Assembly (NCBI GenBank): GCA_964035545.1
Contig: OZ037771.1
Location: 11,421,980 to 11,485,979 of the forward strand
From: Bugula neritina
Taxonomy: Eukaryota; Bryozoa; Gymnolaemata; Cheilostomatida; Bugulidae
Direction of reading: 5' to 3'
Length of the DNA: 64,000 bases
The notes beneath the pieces were generated by a model, which was not told the origin of the DNA, ran no database searches, and was given only the letters and a program-made list of their open reading frames with translations. The position numbers and the translations under genes are program-made. Every line of letters starts with the position of its first letter. The stretch's first letter is position 1. Below, in pieces: positions 63,606 through 64,000 of this stretch.

Positions 63606-64000
63606 GTAAGATTATTTGTAGTGTCTTAGTCATCATCTTGTAAATGACTGCTGAAATCCTGCCATAATATTACAGCTGCGTCATATTCATTGATTTTGCA
63701 CAGTTTTGAACACGTTTTATATTTGATTTATCAGCCCAGAGTTTAAACAATGATAACAGATGAAAGGAAAAATTTATACTCTATACTGATACTTAGTAAA
63801 AACGTTGAGCTGGTGTTTGTATAATAAAATACGTGTTATATTATGAAGTACTGTGGCTCAACAGTGCTAATCATGGCTTGGTCTGGTGGTGCTGTGCTAA
63901 ACTCGATGGACAACAAATTGCTCTCAAGTTGTATCAAATATAGCTTGAGAAACTACTTGTAACTTAACTGCACAATATTTAATATTCTGTCTAATAAAAT

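Overview
This window looks like nuclear DNA of an intron-rich invertebrate animal. It is AT-rich, its genes are split into many short exons (about 50-260 bp, a few to 830 bp) with GT-AG introns, and micro- and minisatellites fill much of the non-coding space. Clear homologues of the animal genes COMMD2 and TMEM26 and of LRR-Roc-COR (MFHAS1-like) proteins support Metazoa. The phylum cannot be fixed from the sequence alone. All gene models below were assembled by hand, by joining exons whose reading phase agrees across each junction.

Layout. 1-936 (-): first coding exon of an unrecognised Ser/Pro/Gln-rich protein that runs off the left edge. 6430-8539 (-): complete four-exon gene for a 314-residue protein with a Pro/Gln-rich N-terminus and a Cys-rich C-terminus. 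8.6-17.5 kb: about 9 kb without a supported gene, holding a tRNA-derived SINE and AT-rich DNA. 17526-36787 (+): a 23-exon Roco gene (LRR, Roc GTPase, COR, C-terminal Cys pairs). 38150-50553 (-): an 11-coding-exon TMEM26-like membrane protein, convergent with the Roco gene. 52137-55452 (-): complete five-exon COMMD2. 55.5-58.8 kb: low-complexity intergenic DNA. 58809 to beyond 63605 (+): 5' part of a gene for a single-C2H2-finger protein with a long disordered Ser/Thr/Pro-rich region.

Repeats. At least fourteen tandem arrays (units from 2 to about 60 bp) are present. Several lie directly against intron 3' splice sites, and their units contain acceptor-like sequence. Also present are a dispersed tRNA-derived SINE family (about seven copies or fragments), a 778-bp MITE-like element with terminal inverted repeats and many GATCGATC motifs, and a near-perfect 68-bp inverted repeat inside (TA)n whose loop has a hammerhead-ribozyme-like core arrangement.

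The genes do not form an operon or an evident pathway. No CRISPR array, rRNA or intact tRNA gene was found. The most unusual signals are the coupling between minisatellites and splice acceptors and the inverted-repeat element.
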